Source: an uncultured Victivallis sp.
GTDB lineage: Bacteria > Verrucomicrobiota > Lentisphaeria > Victivallales > Victivallaceae
Length of the DNA stretch: 63,670 nt
Direction of reading: 5' to 3'
Assembly (NCBI GenBank): GCA_944389895.1
Contig: CALXOA010000025.1
Location: 1 to 63,670 of the forward strand
Shown: positions 61,347 to 63,670 of the stretch, piece by piece
How positions within the stretch are numbered: the stretch's first letter is position 1
How the letters are laid out: each line of letters begins with the position of its first letter
The notes under the pieces: model-generated
What the model was told of the DNA's origin: nothing
Database searches by the model: none
What the model saw: the letters and a program-made list of their open reading frames with translations, nothing else
Position numbers and translations under genes: made by a program

Positions 61347-62249
61347 ATGAAAGTGAAACGATTTCTCTGTCTGGTGGCTGCGGTGGTGGTCGGTTTGTCG
61401 CTTTCCGCACGTGAAATTAAAATTCTGACCGTCGGGAACAGCTTTGCCGACAGCGCATGTCATTTCCTGCCCGCTGTGGCGAAATCCGCCGGTGATTCGG
61501 TTGAGATTGTACGCGCCAATATCGGCGGGTGCACGATGAACAGACATTGGACATTGGTCGAACAGTGCGAGAAAGATCCGAATCTGAAGCCCTATTACGG
61601 GAAATACAGTCTGAAGGATCGGTTACTGGCCGGCAAGTGGGATATCGTGACAATCCAGCAGGGCAGCCATGAGAGCTGGCGTCCCGAATGTTATGAGCCC
61701 TATGCTCGCAACCTTTACGACTATATCAAAAAGTACGCACCCCAGGCCGAAGTGGTCATTCAGCAGACCTGGGCTTATCGTGCGGACGATGGCCGGCTGA
61801 AGAGCTGGAAGATCACTCCGGAGGAGATGTATGAAAAACTCTCCGCCGCCTACGCGAAAGTGGCGAAGGAACTCGATTGCCGGGTGATCCCGACCGGTTT
61901 CGCGGTTGATCTGGCCCGCAAGGCCCAGCCGGTCAAGGATCTTCCCCCGGATCCGGAGACGCTCCGCAATCTGAAGCGGCCTGCTCTGCCCGATCAGACC
62001 TGGACACTGGTCCGCGGATATTACTGGCGGAAGGACGGGAAAGGAGAGTGGCGCCTGACTCTCGATCCGTCACACCTTTCGCAGCGGGGGGAATACCTTC
62101 AGGCCTGCGTCTGGTATGGACTGCTTTTCGGGCAGCCGGTTTCCAGAGTGACCTTTGTGCCGAAAGGCATGACCGCCGAGGATGCGGCGTTTTTGCGTGG
62201 AATCGCCCAGAAGGCGCTCGATGACTTCCGCCAGCCGGCGGAGAAATGA
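61347..62249 (+). CDS. Exported SGNH-hydrolase-like protein, DUF4886 type
   Basis: A 300-residue secreted protein with signal peptide MKVKRFLCLVAAVVVGLSLSA. The mature N-terminus IKILTVGNSFADSACHFLP holds a GNSF motif, the serine (Ser32) position of DUF4886/SGNH hydrolases. IVTIQQGSHESW and the late LDPSHLSQRGEYLQACVWY give the Asp-x-x-His pair expected in the active site. Related proteins are common in Bacteroidetes and Lentisphaerota glycan-utilisation regions and are thought to be esterases. AAAGGAT 10 bp upstream supports the start. A single-gene unit with its own promoter. Confidence 0.83.
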   Translation: MKVKRFLCLVAAVVVGLSLSAREIKILTVGNSFADSACHFLPAVAKSAGDSVEIVRANIGGCTMNRHWTLVEQCEKDPNLKPYYGKYSLKDRLLAGKWDIVTIQQGSHESWRPECYEPYARNLYDYIKKYAPQAEVVIQQTWAYRADDGRLKSWKITPEEMYEKLSAAYAKVAKELDCRVIPTGFAVDLARKAQPVKDLPPDPETLRNLKRPALPDQTWTLVRGYYWRKDGKGEWRLTLDPSHLSQRGEYLQACVWYGLLFGQPVSRVTFVPKGMTAEDAAFLRGIAQKALDDFRQPAEK

Positions 62250-62291
62250 CCGCTGTGACGGCTGACTTTCCGGTAGGTGCCGGAGTTCGGG

Positions 62292-63416
62292 TCAGGAATC
62301 CGGCATTCTGACGAGGCGGAGCCAGGGGGGAACGGCCAGTTCACGGCTGCGTCTCTCCCACTCCCTCCTGCCGGACAGCCGGGCTCCGAGGTGATAGAGG
62401 TGGGCTGCGCGCTCCGGCTGGAACGGGGCGATCTGCCGTCCCGGCCAGTTGGCGGAGAAGAGTCTGGCGTCGAGCCATTCGAGGGCCTGAGCCGGTGTTT
62501 GTCCCGCCGGACCGCGTCGATTCCAGAGATCAAGCCCGAAGTGACGTCCCAGTGTGGCCAGAATGGCGAAGGCGCTCAGATTGTAAACGACATACCGTTT
62601 TGAGAGCGTGCGTTCGAGTTCAAACGGCAGGCTGCCGTCCGCAGCGAGTTGGGTATCCAGACGTTGCAGAGTGTGATGTTCGATCTGGGCGCGGGCGATT
62701 TCCGGCTGCCGGGTAAAGAGTGCGAAAAGAACGACCTGCGCATCGTACCAGGTCCCGTGGTTGTTGTGTTCCCTTTCTTCGTCTTTTCCGTTTTCACTGT
62801 TCTTGAGCCACTTCAGATAGACGGAGAACCATTCCCGCAACTTTTCGAGATCGGCGGGAGTCCACCCGGAATTGAAGGGGAGACGGGAAATGCAGTCGAC
62901 CAGTCCGATCAGTTGTACGGTGTCGATGATGCCGATGCCACGCCCGTCGCATCGGCCGGGAATGAACTGGGCATAGCGAAGGTGTGGATTCATTCGGGTT
63001 TCCGGGTCGAGGAACCATGTCTTCAACTGTTCGGCCGCCTGTTCCGCGGCCCCCGGGGTGTGGTTTACCGCGGCGTCGAGGATCAGAAGTTCAACCCGGC
63101 GACACATCCGTGCAAGCGTGATGTTGTCATAATCATAATAGACCGGATTGATCTCTCCGTCACGCCGGATCCACGGAAGACCATCAGGCCGACCCGGATC
63201 CGGCCACCAGTAGGGCGCGGTGCTGAGGTAATCGTGGGGATCTCCGCTCGGAGCGGGCTGCCGTTTGGCGATTACCGTGAGCAGCGGATCCGCTGCAGCT
63301 CCGGCCGCCTCGCGCTGAAGTTGTTCCGCTGTACTGGAATCGGCCTTCAGTTCCTGCAGAAATGTTTCCCACTCTCCGGCACTTGTGATCAGTTCGATGG
63401 CGATTGATTCCGGCAT
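62292..63416 (-). CDS. Alginate-lyase-like (alpha/alpha)-toroid protein
   Basis: A 374-residue all-helical protein resembling the alginate lyase family (PF05426, PL5-like). The signature REHNNHGTWYDAQ (215-227) contains the Asn219-His220 pair used in catalysis, and DYLSTAPYWWPDP (62-74) and KRYVVYNLSAFAIL also match. These enzymes cleave uronic-acid polymers by beta-elimination. No signal peptide is present, so it would act on imported oligosaccharides or is a cytoplasmic relative with another role. AGGAA 9 bp ahead supports the start at 63416. It ends 42 bp from the convergent DUF4886 gene. Confidence 0.85.
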   Translation of the reverse strand: MPESIAIELITSAGEWETFLQELKADSSTAEQLQREAAGAAADPLLTVIAKRQPAPSGDPHDYLSTAPYWWPDPGRPDGLPWIRRDGEINPVYYDYDNITLARMCRRVELLILDAAVNHTPGAAEQAAEQLKTWFLDPETRMNPHLRYAQFIPGRCDGRGIGIIDTVQLIGLVDCISRLPFNSGWTPADLEKLREWFSVYLKWLKNSENGKDEEREHNNHGTWYDAQVVLFALFTRQPEIARAQIEHHTLQRLDTQLAADGSLPFELERTLSKRYVVYNLSAFAILATLGRHFGLDLWNRRGPAGQTPAQALEWLDARLFSANWPGRQIAPFQPERAAHLYHLGARLSGRREWERRSRELAVPPWLRLVRMPDS

Positions 63417-63469
63417 CGCAAAAAATTCCTGTTTTCCGCATTCCGACTTTTGAAACATCTTTTCCGGAT

Positions 63470-63498
63470 AATATAAATGGGTTCGCACATGGTTGCAA
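63470..63498 (-). promoter_or_regulatory. Promoter of the alginate-lyase-like gene
   Basis: Minus-strand TTGCAA (63498-63493), a 17 bp spacer and TATATT (63475-63470), 53 bp before the start codon. Confidence 0.6.
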
Positions 63499-63670
63499 CC
63501 GCAGGAAGGATGTTTTTCCATTCCGCCGAATTTCTGTTTGATAAAAATCCGCCGTGGAGTATATGTGGGCGTTTTTTTGCGATGAAATTCTGGATTTGAG
63601 CTTGAAAAATGCGAGGGATGTGATACTTTAGGAACCGTTTCGCCGCCGGTTCCCGGGGAGAGCGTGTGGC
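63499..63670. other. Right edge, no gene start seen
   Basis: The last 170 bp hold no recognisable coding start. A rightward TTGAAA (63603-63608) with TACTTT 16 bp later could be a promoter for a gene beyond the window, and GGAACCG/CGGTTCC (about 63631-63653) is an inverted repeat directly behind it. Confidence 0.35.

Overview
The window looks like a chromosomal segment of an anaerobic, polysaccharide-degrading bacterium of the PVC superphylum, most likely Lentisphaerota (Victivallis-like). The assignment rests on four things: a 51-residue 'small basic protein' of the Chlamydiae/Verrucomicrobia/Lentisphaerae type; pseudopilin-like proteins with an FTLIE N-terminus and a C-terminal H-X9-DG motif sitting inside glycosidase operons; an oxygen-sensitive class III ribonucleotide reductase; and a high-GC genome dense in glycoside hydrolases. 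No insertion sequence, CRISPR array, rRNA or replication origin was seen.

Layout. 1-450: the end of a gene cut by the window edge and two identical tRNA-Asp genes. 529-2867: a CsoR-family repressor and a P1B metal ATPase whose promoter carries a CsoR-like operator. 2954-6104: the anaerobic ribonucleotide reductase operon behind paired NrdR boxes, with the glycyl-radical domain on its own 47-residue gene. 6246-13184: mixed genes (pteridine-reductase-like SDR, GspG-like pseudopilin, unknown membrane protein, mraY, 5'-nucleotidase-like protein, small basic protein, srkA). 13250-16848: fatty-acid genes fabD-fabG-acpP-fabF. 17078-21587: LysM lipoprotein, then the overlapping phoH-pgpH-ybeY genes.

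21782-46419 is a carbohydrate-utilisation region. It holds clan GH-A, GH13-, GH2-, GH78-, GH39- and sialidase-like enzymes and an SGNH esterase, two operons that start with a pseudopilin, and a GntR/LacI-type regulator. Core genes (xerD-like, a DJ-1 protein, tgt, an MFS transporter) are interspersed. The first glycosidase operon (about 21.8-26.6 kb) is visibly more AT-rich than its neighbours.

46671-63416: accD, a glycerophosphodiesterase, a MarR-MATE pair, a three-gene flavin/iron-sulfur complex resembling electron-bifurcating transhydrogenases (NuoE-like, NuoF-like, and a ferredoxin-GltD-ferredoxin fusion), arnA-arnD, a compact operon (retropepsin-like lipoprotein, inactive transglutaminase with a 7TM domain, ATP-grasp ligase), a DUF4886/SGNH protein and an alginate-lyase-like protein.

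The genes suggest a cell that ferments complex glycans (rhamnose, sialic acid, uronic acids, alpha- and beta-linked glycosides), exports many enzymes, balances NADH, NADPH and ferredoxin pools, and decorates its envelope. The observations most worth following are the split glycyl-radical reductase, the retropepsin/transglutaminase/ATP-grasp operon, the transhydrogenase-like complex, and the pairing of pseudopilins with glycosidases.
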